Assembly (NCBI GenBank): GCA_027603065.1
Contig: JADGJP010000023.1
Location: forward strand, 347,230 to 411,229
Reading direction: 5' to 3'
DNA from: Geranomyces variabilis
Taxonomy: Eukaryota; Chytridiomycota; Chytridiomycetes; Spizellomycetales; Powellomycetaceae
DNA length: 64,000 bases
Part shown: positions 10,879-22,818 of the stretch, piece after piece
Layout of the letters: each line of letters begins with the position of its first letter
Numbering within the stretch: the first letter of the stretch is position 1
Position numbers and translations under genes: made by a program
The notes under the pieces: generated by a model
Databases searched by the model: none
What the model was told of the DNA's origin: nothing
What the model saw: only the letters and a program-made list of their open reading frames with translations

Positions 10879-12792
10879 ATGAGCAGGCCTCGAGAGGGTG
10901 AGGGGCCAAGCTGATTTACTCTTTGTCAAGCGCCAGGCTGAACAGGGGTCTGTTGCTGTATTTCAGAGAAAGCCACGGAAACCCGGCTGGTGGAAAACCT
11001 CATAAAGCACTTAGCGGTAACGCAGGGCCTTGGAGCGCTCAACATGCTTGTTTGCCTACTAACTTGCTCTCCCGAATCTAGATCCTGCCGGTGCAGAAGA
11101 TTCCACGGAAGCCTGGAAGCCCTCGTCGCTCAGCAGTGGCAATTATCATTCGCATTCGCCCTAATTCAGTCGTTGGCCCACTAGCCGGCACTCCCAGTAT
11201 GATGAATATCACCCGGGGGGCTGGCGTGACCTCGGCGAGCACGGGTGTACTGAAGCCCTTGTCTTTTCCTCTTAGCAACGCGGGACCCGGTCGAGTTTCT
11301 CAAATGTAAGTGACCAGCGACCAATTTCTTGGAACTACAGGCGCTAATCCGTGCCCTGCGTGCAGTGGATTGGGTGAAATCTGGTGAAGCTGAGGTGCTG
11401 TTTGTAAGACGAGCTGCGAATGAAAACGATCGATGGAGTGGCCATGTAAGAAAACATATAGCCAGACCGAGCACGGACGTCCAAACTTACTTTTGTTGCT
11501 GTCGCGCAGATGGCCTTCCCGGGCGGAAAGGCAGATCCGAACGAAACAGACCAGCACGCCGCGGAGCGCGAGTAAGAAGAAAGAAGGCGCGGAACTATCA
11601 AATGCTTTGGACAAACCAAATTCTTTTCAGATGCATAGAAGAGATTGGTCTTGATCTCAACTCCGCGGAATATACTTGCCTTGGCGCACTTGACGACCGC
11701 AATGTTACGCCGGCGGCCAGCACGAAGCCGGTGTTGATATTGTCTCCGTATGGTACGTAGGCTTACCACTCGGCAATTCTATTTGTCGGTCTCTAACTTG
11801 CATTTTGGCCGCAAATCCAGTTTATCTGCAGCTGGTTCCTGTCACGCCACCGCTTATACTTCTGCCCGAAGAGATTGCTTCTATTCATTGGATCCCTTTG
11901 TCTTTCTTTCTTGCCGCTGCTCGCAACCCCTCGAGATGGCGGCCAATCACATTCCCCATTGCACGCCATCTCCTCTCCCCGTCGATTTACTCCCGTGCCA
12001 TCGCGCCGACGTCGCCATCACGAATCACCAGCTGGCGCCGCGCTTTTCACATTGGCTTAGAGAAATCCGTCTCGGCCATGTTTGGGAAATACCGTTACTT
12101 TGGAGTTCTTCTTCCAACGGCTGCCGGCGAGATCGTTACTCCGCTCGCCACGCCGACCACGACTTTCCCCACCACGACTTTGCCCAGCCCACGCAAGCAG
12201 AGCTCCTCCTCTCAGAACACGCCTCACCAGTCGCATCATAGTCAAAACGCCTTCGCAACCCATGAAGTTGCTGCCTCCAGTCAGGTTGCTCCTTACACCG
12301 GCCAGTCAACCGCCAATCGTCTGCTGCTGTGGGGTTTGACACTGTGGATGACATCGGACCTGATGGACATGTGTTCCGACCCCGCGGACTTGCCAACCAT
12401 ACCGCTGTGCGACCTTGGCATGCCGAAATACTCTCACCCAGACGTTGACTGGTGCTTTGGGTTGCTGGCGCGAAACCAGTCTGCATTCGGCGGAACGGTC
12501 GGCGACTCGGGAAGCGGTGGCTCAGGCGGCGAAGGGCGCACGCTGCCTCAGCGGAAGCCTGCAGTCAGTGTCACCATTCGGTACGTGGAACCTATACTTG
12601 GCACTGTCGACCTGGCAGGTTGTTGTAACTGACCACACTTTTTTGTAATTTGTTATCTGTAGCAAAAACATGGAAATATACCATGCAATACGCATCTCCG
12701 TGCTGACCGCGCTCACATTCCGCGCTGCAATCGCGTGGCTCGTAGTCAAGAGCGCTAAGAAGGCCATCTCGTGGTTGAAGAACGTTCGGTAG
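10879..12792 (+). CDS. NUDIX hydrolase with C-terminal membrane segment
   Basis: NUDIX enzymes hydrolyse nucleoside diphosphates linked to another moiety. The start ATG is at 10879 (MSRPRE), followed by a GTGAGG intron and the helix KATETRLVENLIKHLA. A further exon carries RRSAVAIIIRIRP. After another intron, VLFVRRAANENDRWSGH joins MAFPGGKADPNE. The next junction completes the NUDIX box, G-G-K-x-D-P-x5-AEREC-IEEIG-LDL, with the REx2EE metal ligands intact. This exact splice (about 11570/11631) is needed to form the box. The large exon downstream (about 11820-12580) has IHWIPLSFFL and RLLLWGLTLW. The last exon (from about 12663) is a hydrophobic helix ending SWLKNVR. This layout matches a fungal NUDIX family resembling CoA pyrophosphatases. 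Substrate is unknown. Confidence 0.85.
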
Positions 12793-13097
12793 TCGTCATA
12801 GAATTCTCTTGATTCTAAGTTTTCTCCATATTATCACGTGGCGCGAACGCACATGCTTGCGAACAGTCGGCGCAGATAGCATGTGCATATATATCTATAC
12901 AGTGTTGCGCAAACCCGTTTTATTGTTCTTTTTCTTGAAGCCTTCCGGGAAAGTTGATTTTTGTTTTGTCATTTTTGGCCGAAAGCGCAGCACGCACGCT
13001 CCTCACGCTTTTTCGGCCCATCACCGCCAGCAGCTGTCCGCAAGATCGCTAGCCCCCCCTTGCGTCCACCCACACCCCTTTATACACGGCCTGTGCC
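12793..13097. promoter_or_regulatory. Upstream region of histone deacetylase gene
   Basis: The 305 bases between the NUDIX stop and the HDAC ATG contain an AT-rich stretch (about 12880-12965) with TATATATC at 12888 and pyrimidine-rich sequence near the ATG. Nothing else is recognised. Confidence 0.35.
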
Positions 13098-15898
13098 ATG
13101 GATTTTGGAAACAAGCGTCCTACGCAGGAGTGGAAGGGCAAGGTCTCCTATCAGTACCACCGTGAGTTGCCCCCGCCTACCTGCTCTGCTCGTCAGTTTA
13201 AACCCCTCGATATTCACCGTGCCACGTATTCTATCTTTAGCCGACATTGGTCATTATCATTATGGCGAAAAGCACTACATGAAGGTATGTCGCTGAGCGT
13301 AGCTGTCCTTGTCGAGGACACCTGACTAACATTCTTCTTAGCCGGCCCGGGTGAAGATGGCCCACAGTCTGGTGACCGGCTACGGTTTGCAGAAGAAGAT
13401 GGAAATATCGGTATGGACCTGCGGTATAGTCGGATAATACCGGTGCAGTGCTCACCGCATGCTCGTGTGTAGACGCCGACTCCTGCGACGTTTAAGGAGA
13501 TGGCCAAATTCCACTCTGACGATTATCTCGACTTTTTACGGCGGGGTAAGCGGCGCGGACACCCATAGCTGAGTCGCTTCAAGAAGTCAATAACAAAGAG
13601 CTGATGGAACTGGCATATAGTGACGCCGGAAGACACTGAGGACATCATCAAATACCAAGCGCGCTTTAACGTCGGCGAGTTCTGCCCGGATTGCCCTGTG
13701 TTCGAGGGCCTGTACGAGTTCTGCTCCATATCAGCAGGCGGCTCAATCGGTTCGTACGGGAATGCAGACGGCTGCGGGTAGTTGACAGGACAATGCTCAC
13801 CATTTTTTTTGCAGCGGGTGCCAAGAAACTGAACACCGGCCAGGCGGATATTGCAATCAATTGGGGAGGTGGTTTGCATCACGCCAAGCGCGGGGAGGCA
13901 TCTGGGTTCTGCTACGTCAATGACATTGTTCTGTCCATCTTGGAGCTCTTGAAGTGAGTTTTGCAGGACTGTGTGTGACTCCTTCCTAGGCGAGCTTCTG
14001 ACTCGAAGAAACTAGATATCACCAGCGTGTCTTGTATATTGACACTGACGTGCATCACGGAGACGGTGTGGAGGAGGCGTTTTACACAAATGACCGCGTC
14101 ATGGCGGTGTCGTTCCACAAGTTCGGGGAATTTTTCCCGGGAACAGGCGCGCTCAACGTAAGCGCAAGGGCCCTCGACCATTGCCGTATTTTGGGGGACT
14201 AAATGTTCGCTTCGCCTGCAGGACATCGGGATTGGGAAGGGAAAGCACTACTCGATCAATGTACCATTAAATGACGGTATCGATGATCAGTCTTACGAGA
14301 AATTATTCCGTTCGGTATGTTCGGCGCAGCGCCTTTTGGTTTTCAGCCGGCGTGCTGATCAAGCACCCGCAGGTCATCTCATACGTGATGGAATGGTATC
14401 GGCCTGGAGCAGTGGTTCTGCAGCTTGGCGCGGACTCCTTGGTTGGTGATCGATTGGGTGCATTCAACCTCTCTATGAAAGGTATAGGCTCGAATCGTGT
14501 TCCGTAGATCAACTGAATCTCGGCTGCTAACTTTTTTGGAAGGCCATGCACAGTCTGTGGAGTATATGAAGACTTTCAACGTGCCTTTGATTTTGTTGGG
14601 TGGTGGTGGGTACACCGTGCGCAACGTCGCCCGCGCGTGGTGCTACGAGACAACATTGGCCGTTGGTGTCGAGGTGTCTGAAGGTGGGTCTCATTATCGA
14701 TTCCGCGAAGGTTGATCGTTCACTGACATTTGTGTGCATACTAGACCTACCGTATCACGAATACTACGAATACTACACTCCAGAATATCGACTTGACATA
14801 CCCGCCAGTAATATGGAGAACCTCAACACTCGCGATTACTTAGAAAAGATCGAGTAAGTGGGATGGATCTCAAATCAAGACATGATTTTATCTGATTCCT
14901 TACTCTATCGTTACCTTCTCGCAGAATTGCAGTGAGAGAAAACCTCCGGCATGTAGCGCACGCTCCGAGCGTTCAGATGCATAGTAAGCATGCGGCTATG
15001 CCAGTAACCGATTCCTCGCCTTATCTGACCATTCTTTTAGATGTGCCATTTGACGAGTGGTCGTCAGAGGACGATGAAGATAACAAAGATGAAAGGATCA
15101 CTCGTAAGCTGTTACTGGACCTCGCCGCGATCCTCATTCGATTGTGCTTATGCGTATCCACGCTTGACAGAAATTATGTCGGACAAATACCGGATTCCAG
15201 ATAATGCACTCTCAGACTCTGAAGACGAGGGTGTCGGCCAACGGCGAGACCGGCAATCTTTCCGAAATGCAAAGCACAAGGAGCAGCGCGAGCGAGAACG
15301 GTTGCGCGCCGCCGCGAACAGCAACGGACAAGGCGCTCCTGCACCTCGCAGACGCGGTGAGAAGCCCTCCGCCGGGACAAATCAAAACGGCGCCGGTTCT
15401 GCCAACAAAAACATCGGACCGAAGTCCTCGGTGAATGGTCAGTCTGCAGCTGGCGGTGAGCCGGATCTTGATGCCGATGAAGGCGCGAGTAGCATGCAGC
15501 TCGATGACGATGATCTCGCAAATATGGCAGATGCCGAGCCGGATGGTGAGGAGGACGAGGGTGTCCCACTGGACGCAATGGATGTCGATATGGACCCGGC
15601 CGCAGCGGTGCGTATGCCCAAGCGTCCGTCACTGAGCCTTGGAGGTTACGTCGGAATGACTGGCGGCGTGCTCACCCAAAGCGCGCCGCCGCCGCAGCCG
15701 ACCCTTAGCCGAGCAAGCACGACAGAATTTGCAGAGGGAAGGGATAACGAGGACATGTCGTCAGCCTACTCTCAAGATTTCCTGCCGGGCGAGGACAGGG
15801 ACGCGGATGTAAATGGAGAGCGGGATGACTCTGTCGTAGGCTTAGAGGACGAGGACGACGAGGCTCCCGCGGGCGGCGTGAGGCCCATGTCGCCATGA
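13098..15898 (+). CDS. RPD3: Class I histone deacetylase (RPD3/HDAC1 type)
   Basis: Zn-dependent lysine deacetylase of the nuclear RPD3/HDAC1 family. The start [15 protein letters not shown] is followed by about a dozen small introns. Spliced motifs in order are [41 protein letters not shown], the active site [20 protein letters not shown] (tandem His), the metal-binding [42 protein letters not shown] (second metal Asp) and [10 protein letters not shown] (catalytic Tyr). All catalytic residues are present. The [13 protein letters not shown] region and [11 protein letters not shown] complete the domain. The long C-terminal tail (about 15180-15895) is acidic and low-complexity, rich in Asp/Glu, Asn and Gly, with [10 protein letters not shown]. 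It resembles the acidic tails of HDAC1/2. A nuclear co-repressor role is expected. Confidence 0.95.
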
Positions 15899-16155
15899 TG
15901 ATGCAAGCTCGGCGCGGACCACACCCGCTATTTGTCTTAAACCTTTCCTGTCAATACCTGAGGTGGCCATGCCACACTGTACATAGAGACTCTCGATTTC
16001 ACCATTCTCTCGCATCTGCTTTTTCTAATAACCATCGTCTGATGCACCGCCGGTTATCCAGGAGTTGCCGAGGTGGGATTCGGGCTCGGGCTTTATCTGT
16101 GAAACGGGGTTTTATACACAACTATGCGTAATGAGCGCTATTACTGTCTCTACGG

Positions 16156-17106
16156 TCACATGTGTGCCTCTTCTGTGCTCTCGAGTAGCCCGTCTACGTC
16201 GCACACCTTCCACGTCCAGCCATCGGGAAGGGTCTTCGTAGCGTTCTGGGCAGGATTTACTAGCGGACTCTGGAACCTCAGGTCCACATGGGTCCGGGCA
16301 TCCGTGGCAACAATCTCACCGTCGTGCATTACGACGGCCGCAACGTCGCATGCAACCCTCGCGTCAACTGTCACCACCACCCCTGCAGACATTGCACGGC
16401 GCATCACCTCCTTTTGCTGCGCCAGCGAAACAAACACCGCGTCTTCGGGCGGGACGAGTAGTGTGATGCCACTGGCAACGCTATGCGGGACATATGAGGA
16501 ACCCTTATCCGGTGGGCCGTAAGTGAAGTTCAAGCGTGTGATGCGCACACTGGACGGCGGAAATGGGGCATCATTTGTTGCAAGCACAAACTCGACACTG
16601 CGCTGTCCGTCTGCAGCCAGTGCAGCGTCAGCTTCGGCAAATCGCGCTGTCAGCGGCGCAGTCATGATACTCTCGCGTGGTGACGGATCCGGCGACGACA
16701 GTGCAAGAAATAACTTGTGGGCCAGCACGCCAGCGTCAACGCGGAACTGGGCAGGGAAGGCATACCCGTGCGGTGCGAACAGCGCTTGCGCGCGCGCAGT
16801 GCCAACCGCGCAGAGGTAACTATTGCGCACGCGGGACCAGATGGAGTTGGCGGCGGCTAGACGGCGTGGCGGTGAGGTGGAGAGGAGCCACGGGTAGGCC
16901 GCAAAGTGAGCAGCGGGTGAGGTGTGTGCAGTGAATATCTCCGGAAGTGGGATTGAAGGCGCGGCATGAGTGGAAGCGGTTTGAGGTGGGGTTGAAAGAC
17001 AGCGCGTGTGAGGCACAGCCAAGCGCTGAGGTAAATGCGGATGCCACCGGCGGATGCCAGCAGTGGGCGGCGGCCGTTGTCGTAGCAGTAATCGCAGCGG
17101 TATCAT
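16156..17106 (-). CDS. Putative mitochondrial protein, Tim44/ribosomal-L45-like end (tentative)
   Basis: Intronless frame of 316 residues from the ATG at 17106. The frame stays open further upstream, but that part overlaps the divergent RRP6 gene, so this internal Met is preferred. The N-terminus (MIPLRLLLRQRPPPTAG, then more Arg and no acidic residues) is a convincing mitochondrial targeting sequence. The rest contains AYPWLLSTSPPRR, RVRNSYLCAVGTARAQ and a C-terminal alpha+beta half (SVEFVLATNDAPFPPSS, ... WKVCDVDGLLE). The WKVCDVDGLL ending recalls the last strand of Tim44-like/MRPL45/MBA1 domains, but the similarity is weak. The mitochondrial location is moderately supported; the family is a guess. 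Confidence 0.65.
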   Translation of the reverse strand: MIPLRLLLRQRPPPTAGIRRWHPHLPQRLAVPHTRCLSTPPQTASTHAAPSIPLPEIFTAHTSPAAHFAAYPWLLSTSPPRRLAAANSIWSRVRNSYLCAVGTARAQALFAPHGYAFPAQFRVDAGVLAHKLFLALSSPDPSPRESIMTAPLTARFAEADAALAADGQRSVEFVLATNDAPFPPSSVRITRLNFTYGPPDKGSSYVPHSVASGITLLVPPEDAVFVSLAQQKEVMRRAMSAGVVVTVDARVACDVAAVVMHDGEIVATDARTHVDLRFQSPLVNPAQNATKTLPDGWTWKVCDVDGLLESTEEAHM

Positions 17107-17225
17107 GCTCAATTTGCGAGAAATGTTGAGATCGCGGTCCCTCCGAGTTTCTTTGCAGCGTTCAATTTTTTTTGGCGAGCACATTTTTGCCCATCGTGCC
17201 CGGTGAACCCTCAAAACACACCGCG

Positions 17226-20200
17226 ATGCCTGCGACCAACAATATGGCCACCGGCAAGAGCCAGCCGGCGTCCTCCGCGCACTCATCTTCGCCTCTGGAC
17301 GAGGTTGAACAATACCAAAAGGATCTGTTTTCAGCGCTCGGCGCGACAACAAAAGCCGCGCAGTTTCTCGCACCCGGAGAGCTGTCGTTCTACAAAGCGA
17401 CTGCCGATGGCTTTGAAAAGTCTCTGGCGCAAACGTCCACGTCCATCTTGGCTCTCTGTAATAAGCTTCTTGGTTACGCAGTTGCCGGCTCTGGCAGCGT
17501 GGACGCAGCCCCGCCATTTGAAGACTCGGACGATGTTACGGATCGGTTTCACATGGTGGTCGATGCCTCGGATAACTTGCTCGAGAAAGCTGACGTGTGC
17601 TTGGATCTGGTTACGGGCCGCACAAAGGTGGCCTCGGACGCGGGCCTGAAGCAGGGCGCCGCTGTGATCATGCAGGTCGCGAGTAAAAACAAGACAACGA
17701 GAAACGTTGTCCATGCGCAAAATATCGTGAGGCCGCAGCTGAGCTTTGAAGACAAGGTGGACAACTCGAATAGCCCGTGGAGGCCCAAGATTCGCGAAAA
17801 GCCCAACGCTCGCCGTCCTCTGGATACAGTGCTGCCAACGACCGCAGATGCTGCCGACGGGACTGTCAGGTACGCAACTGCTTTTGAATCCTCGAAACTT
17901 CGCTCTCGGCCATTTGCTAAAATCGGATACATTTTTTTCCTGCAGCCTTCCGCATCCGTACGAATTTGAGATTCAGAACCTAGAATATCCAAAACACATG
18001 TTTGAAGCGCGACCCGAGATCCTGTACCATCCATTCGATACCACCTCGTACACGTGGGTTGATACCGCGGAGCAAGTAGAGACGCTTGCAGCGCTGCTGG
18101 ACTCGGTGCAGGAGATTGCAGTTGATTTAGAGGTGCGGCATTACTCTCTCGGCAGGCATGGGTGGGCGGACTTGATGAAACTAACAGACTTTTGGAACGC
18201 CATTTACAGCACCACGGCTATCGGTCTTACCAAGGCTTTACTTGCCTCATGCAAATATCGACTCGTGACCAGGACTTTCTTGTCGACGCGTTAGCAGTTC
18301 GCAGCAAGCTCCATTTGTTGAACTCCAGCTTCACCAACCCCAATATTGCCAAAATATTCCACGGCGCCGAGAGCGACATTGAATGGCTGCAGCGAGACTT
18401 TGGATTGTACATTGTCAACTTGTTTGATACCTACCACGCGTCTCACTTGCTCGAGATGCCGAGCCACGGTCTTGCATACCTGCTGAAGCATTATTGTGAT
18501 TTTGAGACAAACAAAGCTTACCAGCTTGCCGACTGGAGAATTCGGTAAGGATTGTCTTTGTGCTCTTAATGCTACCAGTGTAATCGCTGATATTTCTTTT
18601 GCGTTTCCCTAGTCCGCTGCCTACAGAGATGGCCAAATACGCCAGGGCCGACGCGCACTTTCTTTTGTACATCTACGACCGCATGCGCAATGAGCTGATT
18701 AACATGTCAAATCAGGAAACACTAAACCTGCTGCGCGCGACCCTGGCTCGCTCAGCACAGACGTCGCTTAACAAATACACTAAGGAAGTCTACGATGCCG
18801 AGGGCGGTGAAGGACCCTCAGGCTGGCGGTCAGCGCTCCGCAAGTACGGTGGCGCGATGCGGCCTGAACAGTTTGCCGTGTTTTGCGCCATACACGCTTG
18901 GCGGGATCACACCGCGCGCGAGGAAGATGAGTCTCCTGGCTACGTGCTGCCCGTGCATATGCTCTTTACCTGCGCGGACCGCTGCCCAACGACACAGGAA
19001 GGGATTCTGGGATGCTGCAACCCAGTGCCGCCACTCGTGAGAGTTTACGCGTCAGACATTGCCATGATTGTTGAAAACGCGCTTTCGGAAGCCCAGCGCT
19101 CAGTGCGTAAGAACGAGGCGCTGTACAAGAAGATTCGAGAGGATGAAGCCGAGTGGCAAAGGAAGAGGGCGCTTGGTCCCACGCACAAGCGGTTTGGCGA
19201 TGACGAAATGGATGTGCAGGTGAGCACGCCGTCGACGCCGCAGACTGTAACGTTAGAAGCGCTCCCGCATTCGAAGATCTTTGCGAGTGGGAGGGCTGTG
19301 GCTGCCCCGACCGGTTCGGCCGTTGCGCGCGTTAGCATATCGACGCACTCTATTTTTGGGGCGCAGGAGGAAGGCGGTGATCAGGACGAGGATGCGCGCG
19401 CTCGGTCAATGGCGGAAAGGATCAGGAAAACGCTTTACCTTGTCGCGCCGACAGGCATCAAGCGCAAGCGTGAAGAGGTGGACGAGCAGGAGGAAGTGAA
19501 AAAAGACCACACGCCTGCGCCAACTCCCGTTACACCGGTCCAGAAACAACCAATCCCCGCCGAGGATAAAATGGAACTTGATGATGCATCTCCCGCACCG
19601 TCCCCACCGCCGGCTTCAAAACCAGTAACAACGATTGAAATTGACGATGAGGCTGTGAAAGTCGTGGAAGTAAAGCGTGTGAGATCGAGAAAGAACAAGA
19701 AGGCAAAGGTGGCCAAGGAGGCGGCTGATGGGCCGGTTGCATCTGAACCCTCTGGCTCGACGGATGCCGTGGCAACGAAAAAGGTGAAGACGCCCAAGCA
19801 ACCGAAGCAGCCCAAGCAGTCCAAGACGGCGCCGGTTGAGTTTACGCCATTTGACTACTCGACGGCCAAGAGTGTTGTTGCCGAAAGTGCGAGCACTGGA
19901 AAGAAGGCCAAGAAAGCCGCAGCAAAGGCCAGCCAAGCGGCCGGTGCGTCATCTTCGACAGCTATCGAAGTCATTACAATCGAAAGCAGCGATGACGAGG
20001 AACCAAAGGCGAAATCAAAAAGCAAGAAGCGGGACGCGCAGCAGATTCAGAGCATGCAGCAAAAGGTCTTTGACCCGTATGGTGCAACGGCTGACGTCAA
20101 GCAGGTAAGCGCGGGTATGGAGGTTTGATTAACGTGTCAGGACGGGTTGCTAAGGTGTTTTTGTGGATCACAGAAACGAGATGCTCGCGCTAACTTAAAA

Positions 20201-20245
20201 CCTATGAGCGGAAACAAGAGCGGAACCTTCCCTAGAAATAGCTAG
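17226..20245 (+). CDS. RRP6: Exosome 3'-5' exoribonuclease RRP6 (EXOSC10)
   Basis: RRP6 is the nuclear exosome DEDD-Y exonuclease that trims rRNA/snoRNA and degrades aberrant RNA. ATG 17226 starts [11 protein letters not shown]. Residues 20-200 form the PMC2NT domain that binds the Rrp47 cofactor. After introns at about 17870 and 18133-18210 comes the exonuclease domain: [16 protein letters not shown] (first Asp/Glu), [16 protein letters not shown] (second Asp) and [15 protein letters not shown] with YxxxD. All catalytic positions are present. The HRDC domain follows ([24 protein letters not shown]). A Lys/Pro-rich nuclear tail ends in an extra exon. Splicing at 20105 adds [19 protein letters not shown], which fits the conserved RRP6 C-terminus, and the stop is at 20245. 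Reading through the donor instead ends early at 20128 and is judged wrong. Confidence 0.93.
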
Positions 20246-20331
20246 GAGCGCCGTGGGCGGGGCCCGCGGCATAGTTTATATATTTAATTTCACTCGTTCT
20301 GTTCAGCAACGAAATCTGTCAGGGAGAAAAG

Positions 20332-21062
20332 ATGATGGTGGCTGTGCATAGTGGCGCAGCAGGTCCGGCCCTCGCGGACGTCTTTCCGGCGAGCACCTTA
20401 CTTCGCACTGAGATCGGTGCCTTGGCCATCCATCTCTGCCCACAAGACTCGACGACACACGGCCATGACCGATTTCACGAAATGGGTAGATTGTATGGAA
20501 ATATGAGCTGTATTTTTGGCTGTAGTTAGTACGACGCTTAATACGCCGTGGCTGCGCTAACCAATCTTCCCCGGCTTTCAGCGCTCGTTCAGGTCGTGCT
20601 CATTGATGGCCGCGTAATCCTTGTAAGTAGCACGAGGAGGCCAAAGTGGGTTCCGCGGCAAACCCCACCCGGCGTGCTGATTTGGATATGGCACTTGGCA
20701 GTCGACGACAATTTGATCATTGTTCACTAAATCTCCTCGCTAAACAGGGCACATTAAAAGGCTACGACCAGCAAAATAACATGATCCTGTCGCACGCGAG
20801 TGAGCGAGTATTCAGCGGGGAAGAGGGCGTCGAGTCTGTCCCGTTGGGCCTGTATATTGTTCGAGGAGAGATTGTGTATGTTTCAGCGGGAAACTATGCA
20901 CGCCATGCGGACGACACGCCGGGCCTTTTCTCACGTTATTTCAACATTTTCCTCTGTAGCGCTGTGATGGGACCAATAGATCAGGAGACGGACGCAACAA
21001 TCGACTGGGCGCGGGTGCAGGCACAACCAATCCCATCAATGTTTGCTGGCATCCGCTTTTGA
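20332..21062 (+). CDS. LSM8: U6 snRNA-associated Sm-like protein LSm8
   Basis: LSm8 is one of seven subunits of the nuclear Lsm2-8 ring that binds the U6 snRNA 3' end. Exons: an uncertain 5' exon ending at 20485, 20582-20622 (LVQVVLIDGRVIL), 20748-20875 (GTLKGYDQQNNMILSHASER, VPLGLYIVRGEIV) and about 20960-21062 (AVMGPIDQETDATIDWARVQ). The Sm1 motif (DGR..GTLKGYD..N) and Sm2 motif (LYIVRGE) are clear. The GPIDxETD ending is the LSm8 signature. In the first exon two in-frame ATGs exist, 20332 and 20482. The latter would give a compact N-terminus of normal length (M-A-LVQVV), so 20332 may overextend the protein by about 50 residues. Confidence 0.85.
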
Positions 21063-21652
21063 CGCAGGAGTCGTCTGAAGCGGTCATTTTCCTACCATTC
21101 CCTTGCCCGCCCTACGCCCATCCTTTCTGTCGATTACTCCGACAGCTTGCTGATTTGTACATACTACATTTGCTCCCATTTGCTCCCATTTGCTTTCTGG
21201 TCACTACATTCTTCTAATCGACATGAAATGCGGATGCTGACGATCGCAGGCGGCAGCGCGCGCGCCATTGCGCAAAAACTAAAATCGAAAAAAATCATGC
21301 AGTGTGTCCGAAAAATAAAGATTTTGCACAGAGCGCAATATTTACAGCCATACACTGGCAGGGGCGGAACGAAACGGATGTGAAAAATTGGTGGAACGGA
21401 CGACGGACAAAAGGCGGAAATGGGAGTGTGCGGGAGAGGACGGGTAAAAAGGATTGGCGGGCAAGGTGTGGTGAGGTTTTGCAAGCCGAGTTCTAAGCAG
21501 ATAAGGAGAAAAGCTGTCTAGAGATCCTGAATTTTTCTGAGGGAAAGATGACGAGTCAGCGCTCTGAGTGTGCTGCGATGAGAGCCTGAAACTAACGAAT
21601 GCTTACCACTGGGCGGAGAATATCCAATCAGTCGGAAAGATCAAGGCCGGAT
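21063..21652. other. Intergenic region between convergent LSM8 and NAC-beta
   Basis: These 590 bases hold the 3' ends of two convergent genes. A triplicated TTTGCTCCCA-type short direct repeat lies at 21169-21196. Several short ORFs are present, but none has splice support or recognisable motifs. No gene is called. Confidence 0.4.
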
Positions 21653-22181
21653 TCAGGCCTTGGTCTCCAACTCGTCAAAGGACTCAACAAGATCGGGCAC
21701 GTCGTCATCGTCCTCAGCCTTGCCGTTAGAGTTGGCGTGTGCGGCCTGGTAGCTCTCAGCGAGCTTCCGCAGGCTGGTGAGCGAGTCAGGGCCGAGCTGG
21801 TTCAAGATGCCGGGAACGAGCTCGGTGAGCTCCTTGTTCTCGCCAGCACCGTAAATGACAAAGGTGTTTGCGGCAATCGATGCGTGAACTGGCAGCAGAA
21901 ACCAAAAAGGATGATGAGCCTACGGATGTTCCAAGTTGCGGAAGCATCCACCGGATCTTACCCTTGGGAGCGGCAAAGTGGATAACGGTGCCGTCGGTCT
22001 TGAACATGTTAACCTCCTCAATGCCGTTGATGGGCTGCACATTGAGCTTCTTGAGCTGCGACTGGAGCTTCTTGTCGTCGGTGCCGGCCGTCTTGTGGAC
22101 CTTCTTGATCTTGCGACGCGGGGTGCCCTTGCCACCGATACGGACCGAGGCCTGGAGCTTGGCCAATTTTTCCTGGTTCAT
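21653..22181 (-). CDS. EGD1: Nascent polypeptide-associated complex subunit beta
   Basis: NAC-beta (BTF3/EGD1) dimerises with NAC-alpha and binds ribosomes at the exit tunnel. ATG 22181 starts [20 protein letters not shown]. The ribosome-contacting basic motif RRKIKKVHK follows directly. The NAC domain runs [20 protein letters not shown], then [15 protein letters not shown] single intron (about 21957-21879) splices to [14 protein letters not shown], which restores the canonical domain. The tail [17 protein letters not shown] and an acidic end (EDDDDVPDL) finish at 21653. Length is about 155 residues, normal for the family. Confidence 0.95.
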
Positions 22182-22818
22182 GACGGATGTAAAGAGATCT
22201 GATGATCCCAGCGTAATCAGAATTTTTGTGATGAAGAGCAGGAAGCGATCAGCCGCGCTGCAGAATGGCTGGGTTGGTGTTCGAGACGCAGCGGCCCTGC
22301 AGGGCGTTGGTCGAAATCATCTCAGAGCCAGCAGATACACCTCCAAAAGCCGAAATGGCGTCCACGGTATCGCAAGTCGTTTCGCCGCCACCAAAATCGC
22401 CCGTCCATCGCTATTCGTCAATTAGCTCCCCATGCAGGAATGGGGCCCTGATCTCGCAGCAGCCGTTGTCACAGGCTCTCAGCGTCATTCAAGTGGGGGC
22501 CCCTAGTCCATCATCTTGCTCCGCCCATCTGCGTACATCCGGCCCATAGCTCGTTTCTCCAGCAGCTGTATTGTCTATCAAGTCGTTGTTTCGAGGCGTT
22601 GCTTACCGTCAAAGAGGTGGTAGTCAAATGCAGCAGCCAGGTCTCGTAGGCGTGGTGGACTTTAATTTTCTTGCACTCGCGGGCTCTGACGTTGGCCTAG
22701 CAACAGCAAATTAATATTTCGCGCCACAAAGTGGCTCTGCACTTAATAAAGCTCGACTCCACCGACCTCTTCTGTTCAACGACAATCAGTTTACCAGTTT
22801 ATGTTGTACTTCATCCCA
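22182..22818. other. Intergenic region upstream of NAC-beta
   Basis: These 637 bases contain the NAC-beta promoter and the 3' UTR of the minus-strand 7TM gene. Short ORFs on the plus strand have no support. No clear TATA box or RNA gene is seen. Confidence 0.35.

Noticed and set aside
17107-17517. Long N-terminal extension of the minus-strand mitochondrial-type protein
   Set aside because: It overlaps the well-supported first exon of RRP6 on the other strand. The internal Met at 17106 gives a clear targeting peptide.
20105-20128. RRP6 stop at 20128 by reading through
   Set aside because: A GTAAGC donor at 20106 followed by an acceptor near 20173 adds a conserved basic RRP6 ending, so the read-through stop is considered intronic.
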